From Bacillota bacterium (GTDB lineage: Bacteria; Bacillota; Clostridia; Lachnospirales; Lachnospiraceae): DNA of 64,000 bases. Position numbers and translations under genes: made by a program. The notes below the pieces were generated by a model. That model was not told where the DNA came from. It searched no databases and saw only the letters and a list, made by a program, of their open reading frames with translations. This document shows, piece by piece, positions 16,396 to 26,291 of the stretch (its first letter is position 1; the number at the start of each line of letters is the position of its first letter). The stretch is taken from positions 124,001 to 188,000 of the forward strand of contig JAEYSV010000016.1 of NCBI GenBank assembly GCA_023434365.1, given 5' to 3'.

Positions 16396-18986
16396 TATTT
16401 TGCCTCCTTAGTCACATAACTTTTAGCATTAATAGTAACACCATCCACTGTTACTGCCTCGTCTGTCTTATTCACATAGATAACAACACCGTTATCATAA
16501 GTTACTTTTGCTACATTAGTCTGCAGTATTTCATGATTTACCATAACACTGCCAGTTACCTGTTTTAATACAGCATTTGCTTCTTGATAAAGAGACACCG
16601 CTTGATCAAACCAGATTTCGTATTGAGTAGAATAATAAGTATTCATACCAGAGTACTTAATCTCGCTAGAATCCTCCATAGAGAATGTAAATCTTGGATT
16701 GATTGCGTATTCTACCATACTAAGTAATACATCATTTTTATCAAATGTATCAGATAAATTAATTGCACCACCAGTATAATCTATACTACCATGAACCACC
16801 ATTTGATAAAATGGTACTTCAGCATCGATTAATGCAAAGGTACTTGCAGAAGCAGGAATATTATAAATGTCGGAAGCATATTTTAATGAATATGCATTTC
16901 CTCCGGAAACCATCATATCTTTTCCAGTCTCAGCTAATATATCAAACTGTGCTTTAACAACATCTAGCGCTTCCTGACGATTAATTGGTTCAGAAAGTTT
17001 ACGATCGGAAGTTAGGATATCACCTAAGTCACGTAATGCAACTCCAGTTAAATCGTAATCTGTTATCTTATCAGCAAACTTTCCTACATATTTTGGTAGA
17101 AACTTTGGTGATATAAGGTTGTAACAAGTTTCATCGTAACTCAAGCTACTATAGTTACGTAAAGTTGCTGGATTCACCTGTCCAAGGTAACAAACATAAC
17201 CTGCTAGATAATGAGCAGCTTCTTGATCATAGTTGAATCGGTCTGATTCAAAGCTAACTCCTTGAAAAGCTACATCTCCAAACACTTTTCCGCCATTAGC
17301 TTTAACTTTTTCCACCAACTCTTTAAGATCTGAATTACCACCTAAAGCGCCCTGAACTTTAATCTTATCGGCTACGTCATGATAATAACCATCATTAAAC
17401 CATCCGAGATAATTCATATTAATGTTCTTAACATTTGCTTCATATAACTTATCATATATCTTACCGGCATCCTTAAAGGTAGTCATTGGATATACACTGT
17501 TATATTGAATACCACTCAATGACTGTTCCATCATTACGCCGCCAAGAATATCTAAGTAGAAAGGAATATTTTCTTTCTTTTCATCAATAGCAAGAACGCC
17601 TTCTTTAATTAACTCATTGCGATAATAATTTGCCATACCAGAATAACTAGCATCTTTTTCTTCAAGGAATGCATATTCGATTGCTACATGAGTTTCATAC
17701 AATGCCTTCTCTGCAATAGGAACATCAGCTCCTGCACCTTCTTTACCAAATAGATAAGCCTCTTCAGTACCACGTAAGGTAAAGGTTGGATACGCATAAT
17801 TGTAACTATTAACATTACCATTTACATCAGCTGTAAGGTAAGCAAGTGCATCGCCTTTTGTTACTTCTGCAAAGATTGCAGAATCCTTGTATTTAAATCC
17901 AAAGATCGGAAGTCTTGCTGTTGATGTATATTCTGTTGTAATAAATGCCATAGACAATGGATCCATACCATAGAAATACTGTAAATATGTTGAATTTCTT
18001 TCTTTGTCTACTTTGCCATTATTAAAATTAATAATACTACCGGAACCATTCGGTACAAGAATATACCCTTCCTCTGTACTGTTAGCAGCTCCAAAATACT
18101 TTAAAAATTGAAGCTTATACAGTTTACCTCCGCCAGTTTCAACAATCTGATCTGTTGGAACATTAACCTCCAGCTTATCTCCTTTTAATCTATACTCGAT
18201 AGGAATAGTAAAGGATAATGCATCTGTAGAATCATCTGTAGAGTCATCAATAGCTGCCTCTCCTTCTAGCATTTCAGGTTCTAAGCCAGTCTTATTAAAA
18301 ATTGCTTTTAATGTATTATAGCGAAGTTTATTGTCTTTAACATTTCTAATTAGCTCTAAGTATCCCTCATACTTCTTAGACTTCAAATAGCGTTTTTTAA
18401 TTTCGCTAGCATCAGCCGCTTCAAGCTTAGAGTAAACATCTCTTTCCATCTGCTCTGCGCTAATTAACTCAGGGACAAAACCAGGAGCAGCATCTGCAGC
18501 ACCAAAAGTATAGATGTAACGAACTCCATTCTCAATTGATTCCGTCTTATAGTTTCCAGAACTCACACTATTAATGGAATTATACATAGTTGTTTCAACC
18601 ATGTTTTTAGTTAAATAAGTAATCACCATCTGAGAATCGAGATCAGTCTTATTTACTGCTATAGCAATTGAATCATTCGCTCTATCAATTGGATTTGAGT
18701 ATGTTATTTTCTTTGTTCTCTTATCGTAAATCGCAATTTCTGTCGTTGTAGGATTCGTATAAAGTTTTAAATAATCATTCTCGGATACGAGCTCCATCCC
18801 CTCAACATTTTTGCTACTGTCAGCGATTGCTTTATATTCTTTGCCCTCTTCATAGTCGTAGGTTTTAATATACTGTTTGTATTTATTATAAAAGAAATAA
18901 TTGATACAATAATATGTTGCCACTCCACCTACACATAGGACGATTAAAGCGAGAATAGTTAGTTTGATTTTTGTCTTCTTTTTCAC
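16395..18986 (-). CDS. DUF5696-type membrane-anchored extracytoplasmic protein
   Basis: An 863-residue protein with one N-terminal transmembrane segment (LTILALIVLCVGGVATYYCI, about residues 9-28) and a large outside part. I recognise it as DUF5696-like from its overall pattern and from its company of ABC permease, YIP1 and NHL genes. No function is established. The central segment from about residue 480 (IPFYLDILGGVMMEQ, then MNYLGWFNDGYYHD and later DLTGVALRDLGDILTSDR) could be a glycosidase-like barrel, which would suit a sugar locus. That is inference. GTG start behind AGGAGGG. The C-terminus overlaps the permease gene. Confidence 0.7.
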   Translation of the reverse strand: MKKKTKIKLTILALIVLCVGGVATYYCINYFFYNKYKQYIKTYDYEEGKEYKAIADSSKNVEGMELVSENDYLKLYTNPTTTEIAIYDKRTKKITYSNPIDRANDSIAIAVNKTDLDSQMVITYLTKNMVETTMYNSINSVSSGNYKTESIENGVRYIYTFGAADAAPGFVPELISAEQMERDVYSKLEAADASEIKKRYLKSKKYEGYLELIRNVKDNKLRYNTLKAIFNKTGLEPEMLEGEAAIDDSTDDSTDALSFTIPIEYRLKGDKLEVNVPTDQIVETGGGKLYKLQFLKYFGAANSTEEGYILVPNGSGSIINFNNGKVDKERNSTYLQYFYGMDPLSMAFITTEYTSTARLPIFGFKYKDSAIFAEVTKGDALAYLTADVNGNVNSYNYAYPTFTLRGTEEAYLFGKEGAGADVPIAEKALYETHVAIEYAFLEEKDASYSGMANYYRNELIKEGVLAIDEKKENIPFYLDILGGVMMEQSLSGIQYNSVYPMTTFKDAGKIYDKLYEANVKNINMNYLGWFNDGYYHDVADKIKVQGALGGNSDLKELVEKVKANGGKVFGDVAFQGVSFESDRFNYDQEAAHYLAGYVCYLGQVNPATLRNYSSLSYDETCYNLISPKFLPKYVGKFADKITDYDLTGVALRDLGDILTSDRKLSEPINRQEALDVVKAQFDILAETGKDMMVSGGNAYSLKYASDIYNIPASASTFALIDAEVPFYQMVVHGSIDYTGGAINLSDTFDKNDVLLSMVEYAINPRFTFSMEDSSEIKYSGMNTYYSTQYEIWFDQAVSLYQEANAVLKQVTGSVMVNHEILQTNVAKVTYDNGVVIYVNKTDEAVTVDGVTINAKSYVTKEAK

Positions 18987-18998
18987 CTTTTCGCCCTC

Positions 18999-19616
18999 CT
19001 ATAATCTAAACATTATTTCATCATAGATACTACCAAAGAAGTCTTGTACCTGACGAAGTAATGTACTGATTAACAGAATTAAGAATATGATTACTATCAA
19101 CGCTACCACAGTACAGATTAATGTTATAAATGTTTTTCCGAACGTGAAGTTGTGAATTGTCATTATTCCAATGATAGCAAGCATAATAAACCATATAATT
19201 GAACCATAGTATATAATAAAATAGAAAGCATCTTCATTACTAGCAAGTACTTGCGAGAATAGAGTAGCCGGTATGAACATTAGAACCATAGGCAACATAG
19301 AATAACCTAATGTGGTGATAATATCTTTAAAGCGACCTTCTCCTTCCATTAAGCAAGTGACCGACCAATTTGCAACTCCAAACACGATCACCAATACAAA
19401 TACGGATACCATTTCCCAAACGAGGTCCACACTACGCGGGTTCACAGCGTTTACTACGAAACTGGCATATAACCGGTTAAAAGAATAGGATATTGCAAAT
19501 AAAAAGATGATTAATAGAGATACCAATACACTGCCCTTATCTCTATGACGCACCTCATAAAAACCATCAAGCGGATGAGTCATAACATAAAAGGGATATT
19601 TAAGTTTTTCTTTCAT
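18999..19616 (-). CDS. YIP1 family membrane protein
   Basis: A 205-residue integral membrane protein with about five helices. It starts MKEKLKYPFYVMTHPLDGFY, a soluble HPLDGF-type lead typical of bacterial YIP1 proteins, and has DIITTLGYSMLPMVLMFIPA in the middle. YIP1 proteins have no defined biochemical role in bacteria. It sits between the NHL protein (3-base gap) and the DUF5696 protein (12-base gap), so the three are surely co-expressed and probably act together in the membrane. Confidence 0.8.
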   Translation of the reverse strand: MKEKLKYPFYVMTHPLDGFYEVRHRDKGSVLVSLLIIFLFAISYSFNRLYASFVVNAVNPRSVDLVWEMVSVFVLVIVFGVANWSVTCLMEGEGRFKDIITTLGYSMLPMVLMFIPATLFSQVLASNEDAFYFIIYYGSIIWFIMLAIIGIMTIHNFTFGKTFITLICTVVALIVIIFLILLISTLLRQVQDFFGSIYDEIMFRL

Positions 19617-19619
19617 GCT

Positions 19620-21104
19620 CTAATCTTCCTCCCTTCCGGCTTTTATTTTGCGGTATTTTTTGAAACTTACATATCCTACTATGATAGTTACTAATACTGT
19701 AAGAACATAACCCAGATTATCTTTTAGCATGTCATTGCGGTATCTTTTATAGGCAATGGAGTAGTACTCGCGATCCATACCAATCTTAAAATACTTCATC
19801 GCTTTTTCATTTTCTCCAGCGGCTAACAGTGATTTTCCAATACCAACATAAGCAAGCTCAAAGTTAGAGTCTAATGCAAGCACTTCTTTCCACATTTCAA
19901 CTGCTTTTTTCTCATCTCCATCATAACGAAGATATACTGCCTGGTTAATCAGATTGCCATATCTCGTTTCATCGAACACCTGAATACTATTGGTTTTACT
20001 ATCTAGAGTAACAATATTTTCACCAATTACATCGAGTGCCACAGGTGATGCGAAAGTTCCATCCTGAGTTCCCATACCACCGAAAATATATAATATATTT
20101 CCTTCGTGATCATAAGTAAAAATACGACCTCTGTTAAAATCCATAACAGAATATACACCACGACCACGATATACGATATCAATCATTCTGGATGGACCAG
20201 AGAAGTTACCATTTCCTGCAGCACGATAAAACAAATCACCTGCTAATCTATCAGGAACGGAAAGACGTTTTGATTTCTTAATTACATCTTCGCCTTTTGG
20301 ATTTAAACGACGAATTGCCTGTGTTCCGTTAGCATCATAATAAGTTGCATAAACGAAGCCATCTTTATCAATATCAAGTCCTGTAAACTCTGTTGAGATA
20401 TAAAGTTCTCCACGACTACGTTGTGCTTTCGTAGAGAATATTCTCCAGAATTTTTCCATAACGGATAAGCTTACAGGGATATTACCAGTAAATCCTGTAA
20501 AATCACCCTTTTCATCAAATGCCATAATACCTTGGAAAGAACCTGCTGATATAACAAAAGCTCTATCTGCATAATCTACTGCCACCTTAACTGGTGCAAA
20601 TTTTTCTTCAATCTCTTCAGACTTTGGATTTTGAATGATTTTGTGTACAGTACGCTCTGGCGTAAGACCAACTACACGACCATTTCCTTTGTCCGCAATA
20701 TATAAAATGTTAGCTTGAGAAACGAATACTCCATAAGGTTGATTAAATGTTTTTTTCTCTTCACCCTCAACGTATTCAGTAATTTCTTCTAATAAGTTGA
20801 ATTTTAGATCAGTAACAATGATTCGATTATTGCCAGTGTCTGCTATATATACTTTTCCATCCTCAGACACACACATATCTTGAGGTGTTTTAAATGCACC
20901 TAATGCTGTTCCATCCTCGCGTTTAATGGTTAATCCAGTAACTGCATCGGAGTATACATATGCTGCAGGTGTATTGTATACATAGCCCCAATAGTCATAA
21001 TTATACGTATCATATGGCAAATTGTCTGTTGCCATAGCGGATATTCCGGTCATTAACACCAGGACAAGGACCATTGGGATAATTACAAGTTTGCGTATTT
21101 TCAT
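19620..21104 (-). CDS. NHL-repeat beta-propeller membrane protein
   Basis: A 494-residue protein with an N-terminal signal (KLVIIPMVLVLVLMTGISAMA), repeated NHL units such as PQDMCVSEDGKVYIADTGNN and PYGVFVSQANILYIADKGNG, a short TPR-like helical stretch (about residues 400-450) and a C-terminal transmembrane segment (NLGYVLTVLVTIIVGYVSF) with a basic tail. The propeller faces outside. It could bind glycan or a protein partner. No enzymatic motif is seen. Second half of the operon core, directly after the MalG-type permease. Confidence 0.78.
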   Translation of the reverse strand: MKIRKLVIIPMVLVLVLMTGISAMATDNLPYDTYNYDYWGYVYNTPAAYVYSDAVTGLTIKREDGTALGAFKTPQDMCVSEDGKVYIADTGNNRIIVTDLKFNLLEEITEYVEGEEKKTFNQPYGVFVSQANILYIADKGNGRVVGLTPERTVHKIIQNPKSEEIEEKFAPVKVAVDYADRAFVISAGSFQGIMAFDEKGDFTGFTGNIPVSLSVMEKFWRIFSTKAQRSRGELYISTEFTGLDIDKDGFVYATYYDANGTQAIRRLNPKGEDVIKKSKRLSVPDRLAGDLFYRAAGNGNFSGPSRMIDIVYRGRGVYSVMDFNRGRIFTYDHEGNILYIFGGMGTQDGTFASPVALDVIGENIVTLDSKTNSIQVFDETRYGNLINQAVYLRYDGDEKKAVEMWKEVLALDSNFELAYVGIGKSLLAAGENEKAMKYFKIGMDREYYSIAYKRYRNDMLKDNLGYVLTVLVTIIVGYVSFKKYRKIKAGREED

Positions 21105-21114
21105 GTTATCCCTC

Positions 21115-22002
21115 CTATTCTTTCATACCTGATGTCGCCATTGTTTCAATTACATTACTCTGACAAAGTACAAAGAAAGTAATTGGAATTAAAGCGATGA
21201 TAAATGTTGCTGCTGCAAAAGCACCCTGTCTTGCAGGACCACCTGCTGCTACCTGTTGTAATGCATACTGTAATGGTTTTAACTGCTCACTACGAAGGAA
21301 GGCAGTACCGGTATTCCCCCACATCTGCTGGAACTGAAAAATAGCAAGGGTCAACCATGCAGGCTTAACATTAGGCATTACTATACGCCAGAATGTTGTA
21401 TATTCGCTACCACCATCTAATCGGCAGGATTCAATCAAAGAATCTGGAATCTGTTCAATAAACTGTTTCATCAGATATAGACCAAGACCAAATGCGAACG
21501 ATGGTAGAACAACTGCAAAATAAGTATTATTTAGTCCTAACCAAGAAATAATCATATAGTTAGGAATCTGTGTTACCTGCCAAGAGAACATCAGAGATAA
21601 CACTACGATGCCAAATAGAAATTTCTTCCCTGGGAAATTGTGTTTCGCTAATGGAAACGCTGCTAGCGAAGCACAAACTACATGTCCAATTGTACCAAAT
21701 CCGGTAATTATAATCGTATTAAGTATGTACCGGCTAAAAGGTACCCAGGAATCATTCATAATAATAAACAGATTAGAAAAGTTCTCAAATGTTGGATTTT
21801 GAACAAATATGGCAGGTGGCGTCTTAAATAATTCGTCTGCTGGCTTTAATGCATTGTTCACAATCATAATCAAAGGCAAAGCCATCATTACACCACATAT
21901 TCCCATTAATACGAATAAAAATGTATTACCGGCTGCGCTTCGATTTAACTGCTTCTGTCTGCGAAACAGATGTCTTTTAGGTTTCATATAATCTCTTGCC
22001 AT
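21115..22002 (-). CDS. Carbohydrate ABC transporter permease (MalG type), second set
   Basis: A 295-residue inner-membrane permease with six predicted helices and the EAA loop ESCRLDGGSEYTTFWRIVMP (about residues 191-210). It overlaps neither neighbour but follows the partner permease after six bases. With the 982-residue binding protein it makes a second complete importer, apart from the ATPase, in the same operon. Sequence differs clearly from the other MalG-type copy, so this is not a recent duplication. Confidence 0.87.
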   Translation of the reverse strand: MARDYMKPKRHLFRRQKQLNRSAAGNTFLFVLMGICGVMMALPLIMIVNNALKPADELFKTPPAIFVQNPTFENFSNLFIIMNDSWVPFSRYILNTIIITGFGTIGHVVCASLAAFPLAKHNFPGKKFLFGIVVLSLMFSWQVTQIPNYMIISWLGLNNTYFAVVLPSFAFGLGLYLMKQFIEQIPDSLIESCRLDGGSEYTTFWRIVMPNVKPAWLTLAIFQFQQMWGNTGTAFLRSEQLKPLQYALQQVAAGGPARQGAFAAATFIIALIPITFFVLCQSNVIETMATSGMKE

Positions 22003-22008
22003 TTGCCA

Positions 22009-22926
22009 TTACCCTACCTTTCTTAGTATTCTTTGAACCAGTTTGTTGGTTCCAACCATTGTTAAGAAAAGTACAGTTGCAATTGCTGACGCATAACCCA
22101 TTTCGAATCGATAACTACCATTGTCAATCAAATGGGTTACTACCGTGGCACCGGCATAGTTTACGGATGGGTTACCCGCCAACATAATCGAAATATCTGC
22201 AACGGCAAATGCCTGAGTAATCTGCATTACCGCACCGAATAACAACTGAGGTTTCATGGATGGTAATGTAATATACCATAACTCTTGCCATCTGTTCTTA
22301 ACACCGTCTACCGCACCCGCTTCATACAAGGTTCTGTCAACTGTTTGCAGACCTGCTATAAAGGTAAGGAAACCTGTACCAAGACTTAACCATAACTGAA
22401 CTAAGATCAGCATTGGAAGAATCCACTTTGCATCCTTCATCCACTGGATAGGGTCTGAAATAACCCCCCATTCCAGCAGCAATCCGTTTAAGTAACCGTA
22501 ACGGTCACCAGAAAGGATAATGGACCACACCATAAATGCCTGACCGGTAATTGATGGTGCATAAAAAATCAATGTTAATAGTGCTCTAATTTTACCACTG
22601 AACTCATTAATAATCCAAGCAAACAGCAGACACAAAATATAACTAAGTGGTCCTGTTATTACTGCAAAAATCAATGTATTCTTTACTGCTATCATAAAGA
22701 TATCATCTTCAAGAATCAATCTCAGGTAGTTTTCCCAACCAATAAAGTCTGGCATCTCTAGCATATTAAAATGTGTAAAACTTAATACCATGGAGATGAC
22801 AACTGGTAAGATGGTAAAGAAGAAAAATAGGATAAAATATGGAGCAAGCATTACATAACTAGCTTTGCTTCTTACTATTCGATGTCCTAATGAATTGTTA
22901 TCTCTAACAATTGTTTCTTTTGCCAC
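22009..22926 (-). CDS. Carbohydrate ABC transporter permease (MalF type), second set
   Basis: A 305-residue permease with six helices (first: YVMLAPYFILFFFFTILPVV) and the EAA loop YEAGAVDGVKNRWQELWYIT. The start codon is GTG behind AGGAGG. Between the large binding protein gene (25-base gap) and its partner permease. ATP hydrolysis must be supplied from another locus. Confidence 0.87.
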   Translation of the reverse strand: MAKETIVRDNNSLGHRIVRSKASYVMLAPYFILFFFFTILPVVISMVLSFTHFNMLEMPDFIGWENYLRLILEDDIFMIAVKNTLIFAVITGPLSYILCLLFAWIINEFSGKIRALLTLIFYAPSITGQAFMVWSIILSGDRYGYLNGLLLEWGVISDPIQWMKDAKWILPMLILVQLWLSLGTGFLTFIAGLQTVDRTLYEAGAVDGVKNRWQELWYITLPSMKPQLLFGAVMQITQAFAVADISIMLAGNPSVNYAGATVVTHLIDNGSYRFEMGYASAIATVLFLTMVGTNKLVQRILRKVG

Positions 22927-22951
22927 TTTTCATTCCTCCTACTTTTCTATG

Positions 22952-25900
22952 TTAATTCGTATCTAAACCAAATTCTTTCCGCTTATACGTTATCTCATCG
23001 TTAATATATCTTACATAGTCCGACAACGCCTCGCGGGCTCCCATATGCGCCTGGTCAACAACAACCTTGTAGAATGCGTTATTAACATTACGCCAAGAAA
23101 AATATCCGCCTGGTACTTGTGGAATTCCTTTTACAGACTGAAATTGCTCATATAGTGCTTGATAATCATCTGTTGGCCAAGGTAACATTGAAAATGCTTC
23201 CATATTTGCAGTAGGATATCTAGCTGCTGCTCCCATCAAACTTTCAAGCTCACGTCCATAAGCAGCTTGAGTTTCTGTAGAAGTCCACCATTTCATATAC
23301 TCCCATGCTGCATCCGGTTCTTCTGTATCCTTTAACATAACACAAGCAAGACCAGTTGTTGATACCGTATTATTAATTGTTCCATCTGCCTGAATAGTTC
23401 CTGGAACTTTTGTAAACTCCCATAAACCTTTAATATCAGGTGCAGATACCTGTAAAACGTTATAAGTAGTGTAGTCTGTAATAATAATTGGACTTTCACC
23501 TGTACGGAATCTGTTTTCTACACTAGTTTCACGATCCAGTTTGTAATCTGTATAGAATTCTGTATATAGTTTAAATGCATTAACTGCTTCGTCACTGTCA
23601 AGTGCACTAGCTTTCTTATCTTCAGTATAATATTCGCCATTATTTTGATATAACAGCATTGCCCAGATTTGCTCTGCTTTTGCAGGATCCATATTAGTAG
23701 GAATCATACCTAACTCCATCTGGTTGTTCGCAAGAACACTCATAGCAACTTTCATATCATCCCATGTCTTTGGCACTTCTAACCCAAGTTCTTTTAGAAT
23801 ATCTTTACGATAGAACATCATCGGGAAAGTCTGTGTCTCCGGTAAAGCAAATACTTTATCTTCAAATGTATATGGAACCATTGCACTTTCATTAAATCTC
23901 TTTGTAACCTCTTCAAAACCTTCAAAATCACTTAGATTCTTAACAGCATTACGCATACCATAATTCATTGGAAGATCATTGCCAACCATCATTGCAACAT
24001 CCGGTCCCTGTCCTGCTAATGTCGCCTGTAAAAGCGAACCCATATCCACTAACATAACATTAACCGCAATATTATATTTCTTAGTAAATGTTTCATCAAT
24101 TAAAGATTTGATAACATTGGCCTGGTCACGTCCTTGACCAACCCATACTGTAATTGTACGCATATCCTCTTCTTCAGAAACACTACCAATCATGTTGTAG
24201 TCAATAATAAATGAGTAATATAAAGATTTTACTTCATGAGTTACTTTATCAAGGAAACCGTTTCTATCAATACTAATTTCCTTTCCTGGCGCATAAACAA
24301 AAATACGATCAAGACCTAATGGTTGATCCACAACCTGAGTAACCCAGGTACCAACAGCACTCATATTTGTTTTAAAATATCCAATACTCTTTTTAAACTG
24401 TTCTACGTCCTCGGCCAAATCTTCTAGCTGAGCACTAGTAGTCTTTAAAACAGCTTCTTTATCCGAAGAACGGCCAGCTGCTTTTCTAAGTCTTGCAATA
24501 GCATCATCAAGTTCTGCTTTTACAGAAAGCATTTCCTCAGCAAGGCCAGGAACATTCGCTTCAATTTGATAATCACGGTATTTATCTGGAGCAACACCAG
24601 TGATACGGATAACACGACGATAAATGGCATTTAATCTTAGTACTACGTTTTGGATATCACCAACGATTTCAGCGAAATCTCCAAGTACAACTTCCATTTT
24701 TATAGTGTATTCTTTACCTTTTTCCAGATAAAACTTGTATAGATTATCCTCTTCATCATCTATATCTTCTAGCCTCCAGCTACTGTCATAGACAAAGTGG
24801 AAACTTTCCATTTCTTTAAACGGTACTGTATCTCCAGCTAAAGCATCTTTTTCGTTAATGTATATTTTACGCTCAACTGGGATACCCTGAACATAATTCT
24901 GTCTTGCAAACATTGAAATATTGTAATAACCATCCTCAGGAACAGAAAAATCCCATTCTAGTGATTGTCCAATACTTTTAAAACTTCCGCCATCAATGAT
25001 GTTGTTACGTAGTTCTTTTGGATTATATGGTTGAACAGCTGGGGATGATTTGTCCTGTCTAGGATATAACATCTGAGAAGATTTACGATCTGCATTCTCA
25101 GCCTGGATGACAACAACCTCATCCGTAGTTGCATCTTTATACCCTTTTGCATCTAACTCAGCTTTGTATTCATCATAATTTTTGACTTTATCAGTATTGT
25201 GGATTATCAGTCTTCTAATGACCATCGGTTCTCTTTCGGATTTAATTGTAATTGTATGTATACCTTTTGTAAAATACACCGATAGCTTCTCAGCTACAAA
25301 TCCTTCACTATCATACAGATATCTTCTTTGCCATTCAGGAGCTTCCGTCTGGGAAGGCTTTAAATCATTTCCCTGATTGTCCTGCTGCCACGTAGTAATT
25401 GCATTTACCCAAACACGAGTAAATTCTACTAGCGCTAACTGTTGATATGGTAATTCTCCATCAATCAAAAAGGCTCTTTGAATATTGGAGCTTTTTCCTT
25501 CTATTGGATAATAATCAAGTGCGAGTTCATAATATCCCTCTTCCTCAATATCTACTTCATATTCGACGAACCCTTTTTCTTCAGTTTTTACTGAATTTCC
25601 TTCCATACCTTGATAATCAGTATAGATTTCTGGTTCCATATCTTCTGCCCGAACATAAGAATCTGCCTCCACAATATACTCTTTGTCTGGACGCAGATTA
25701 CTGTCATGGCTCTCCATATAATCATTATACTCACTCACATTTGACGCATCATCTAAAATCTCATTGAATTCTTCAGTGGAAAGTGTTGTTGCCGCTTCCA
25801 CTTCGGAAGTTGACGATGCCGCCTGAGGAAACACTGCAACCATCATTACAAATACCATTAAGGCTGCAACTTTTCGTTTAAGAAACTTTCCTGTCAGCAT
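22952..25900 (-). CDS. Large solute-binding protein with N-terminal carbohydrate-binding-like domains
   Basis: A 982-residue exported protein. After a signal peptide (residues about 1-37, no cysteine and so no lipobox) come two beta-rich modules resembling CBM35/CBM6-type domains (about 50-240, with GFVEYEVDIEEEGYYELALD, and about 260-440, with EWDFSVPEDGYYNISMFARQ), a helical linker and a family 1 solute-binding domain (about 590-960, with GQGPDVAMMVGNDLPMNYG). Typical binding proteins are 400-550 residues, so the fusion is about double size. First gene of the operon. How it stays at the cell surface is unclear. Confidence 0.82.
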   Translation of the reverse strand: MLTGKFLKRKVAALMVFVMMVAVFPQAASSTSEVEAATTLSTEEFNEILDDASNVSEYNDYMESHDSNLRPDKEYIVEADSYVRAEDMEPEIYTDYQGMEGNSVKTEEKGFVEYEVDIEEEGYYELALDYYPIEGKSSNIQRAFLIDGELPYQQLALVEFTRVWVNAITTWQQDNQGNDLKPSQTEAPEWQRRYLYDSEGFVAEKLSVYFTKGIHTITIKSEREPMVIRRLIIHNTDKVKNYDEYKAELDAKGYKDATTDEVVVIQAENADRKSSQMLYPRQDKSSPAVQPYNPKELRNNIIDGGSFKSIGQSLEWDFSVPEDGYYNISMFARQNYVQGIPVERKIYINEKDALAGDTVPFKEMESFHFVYDSSWRLEDIDDEEDNLYKFYLEKGKEYTIKMEVVLGDFAEIVGDIQNVVLRLNAIYRRVIRITGVAPDKYRDYQIEANVPGLAEEMLSVKAELDDAIARLRKAAGRSSDKEAVLKTTSAQLEDLAEDVEQFKKSIGYFKTNMSAVGTWVTQVVDQPLGLDRIFVYAPGKEISIDRNGFLDKVTHEVKSLYYSFIIDYNMIGSVSEEEDMRTITVWVGQGRDQANVIKSLIDETFTKKYNIAVNVMLVDMGSLLQATLAGQGPDVAMMVGNDLPMNYGMRNAVKNLSDFEGFEEVTKRFNESAMVPYTFEDKVFALPETQTFPMMFYRKDILKELGLEVPKTWDDMKVAMSVLANNQMELGMIPTNMDPAKAEQIWAMLLYQNNGEYYTEDKKASALDSDEAVNAFKLYTEFYTDYKLDRETSVENRFRTGESPIIITDYTTYNVLQVSAPDIKGLWEFTKVPGTIQADGTINNTVSTTGLACVMLKDTEEPDAAWEYMKWWTSTETQAAYGRELESLMGAAARYPTANMEAFSMLPWPTDDYQALYEQFQSVKGIPQVPGGYFSWRNVNNAFYKVVVDQAHMGAREALSDYVRYINDEITYKRKEFGLDTN

Positions 25901-25933
25901 TATTCTCCTCCTCTTTACATTTTAGCCACATTT

Positions 25934-26227
25934 TTGTGCATAGGTTGTATATAAATCTTACATTTATTTTAGTAAATCACGATAGATTTGTCAATGACTT
26001 AATGCATAATCACGATGGTTTTTTAATTATATTACTGGAAAATCAGTTGATTTATACAAAAAGATGGCTAAAACTACCAAATTGTATGTAGCATGTTTAC
26101 TAATGTGCATTTTTATAGTTTTCCGATATTTTGCCCAAAAATGCACAATTGTTTATCATATTAGAGCATTTGTTATTTATTTACATTGTATTGATAAATA
26201 TATGTACTTTTTTGACTTTTTGCACAA
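25934..26227. promoter_or_regulatory. TGCACAA-type motifs and direct repeats before the transport operon
   Basis: The 476-base gap between the transport operon and lacI contains ATGCACAA-like sites at 25934-25941 (reverse), 26103-26110 (reverse, ATGTGCAT), 26141-26148 and 26221-26227. A perfect direct repeat AATCACGAT occurs at 25975-25983, inside the promoter spacer, and at 26008-26016, exactly 33 bases apart. The first motif lies just downstream of the predicted start. These are candidate operators for the neighbouring LacI-type regulator. Binding is inference. Confidence 0.5.
25966..25994 (-). promoter_or_regulatory. Promoter of the 13-kb transport operon
   Basis: On the minus strand a perfect TTGACA is followed by 17 bases and TAAAAT. 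Transcription would start near 25959, giving a leader of about 58 nt to the AGGAGGAG site of the large binding protein. No second promoter of similar quality is seen inside the operon. Confidence 0.8.
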
Positions 26228-26291
26228 AACAGCGTAATTTTACCCATTCAAACCTCATCATATTATGTAGAATTTATACACTCAAACACAC

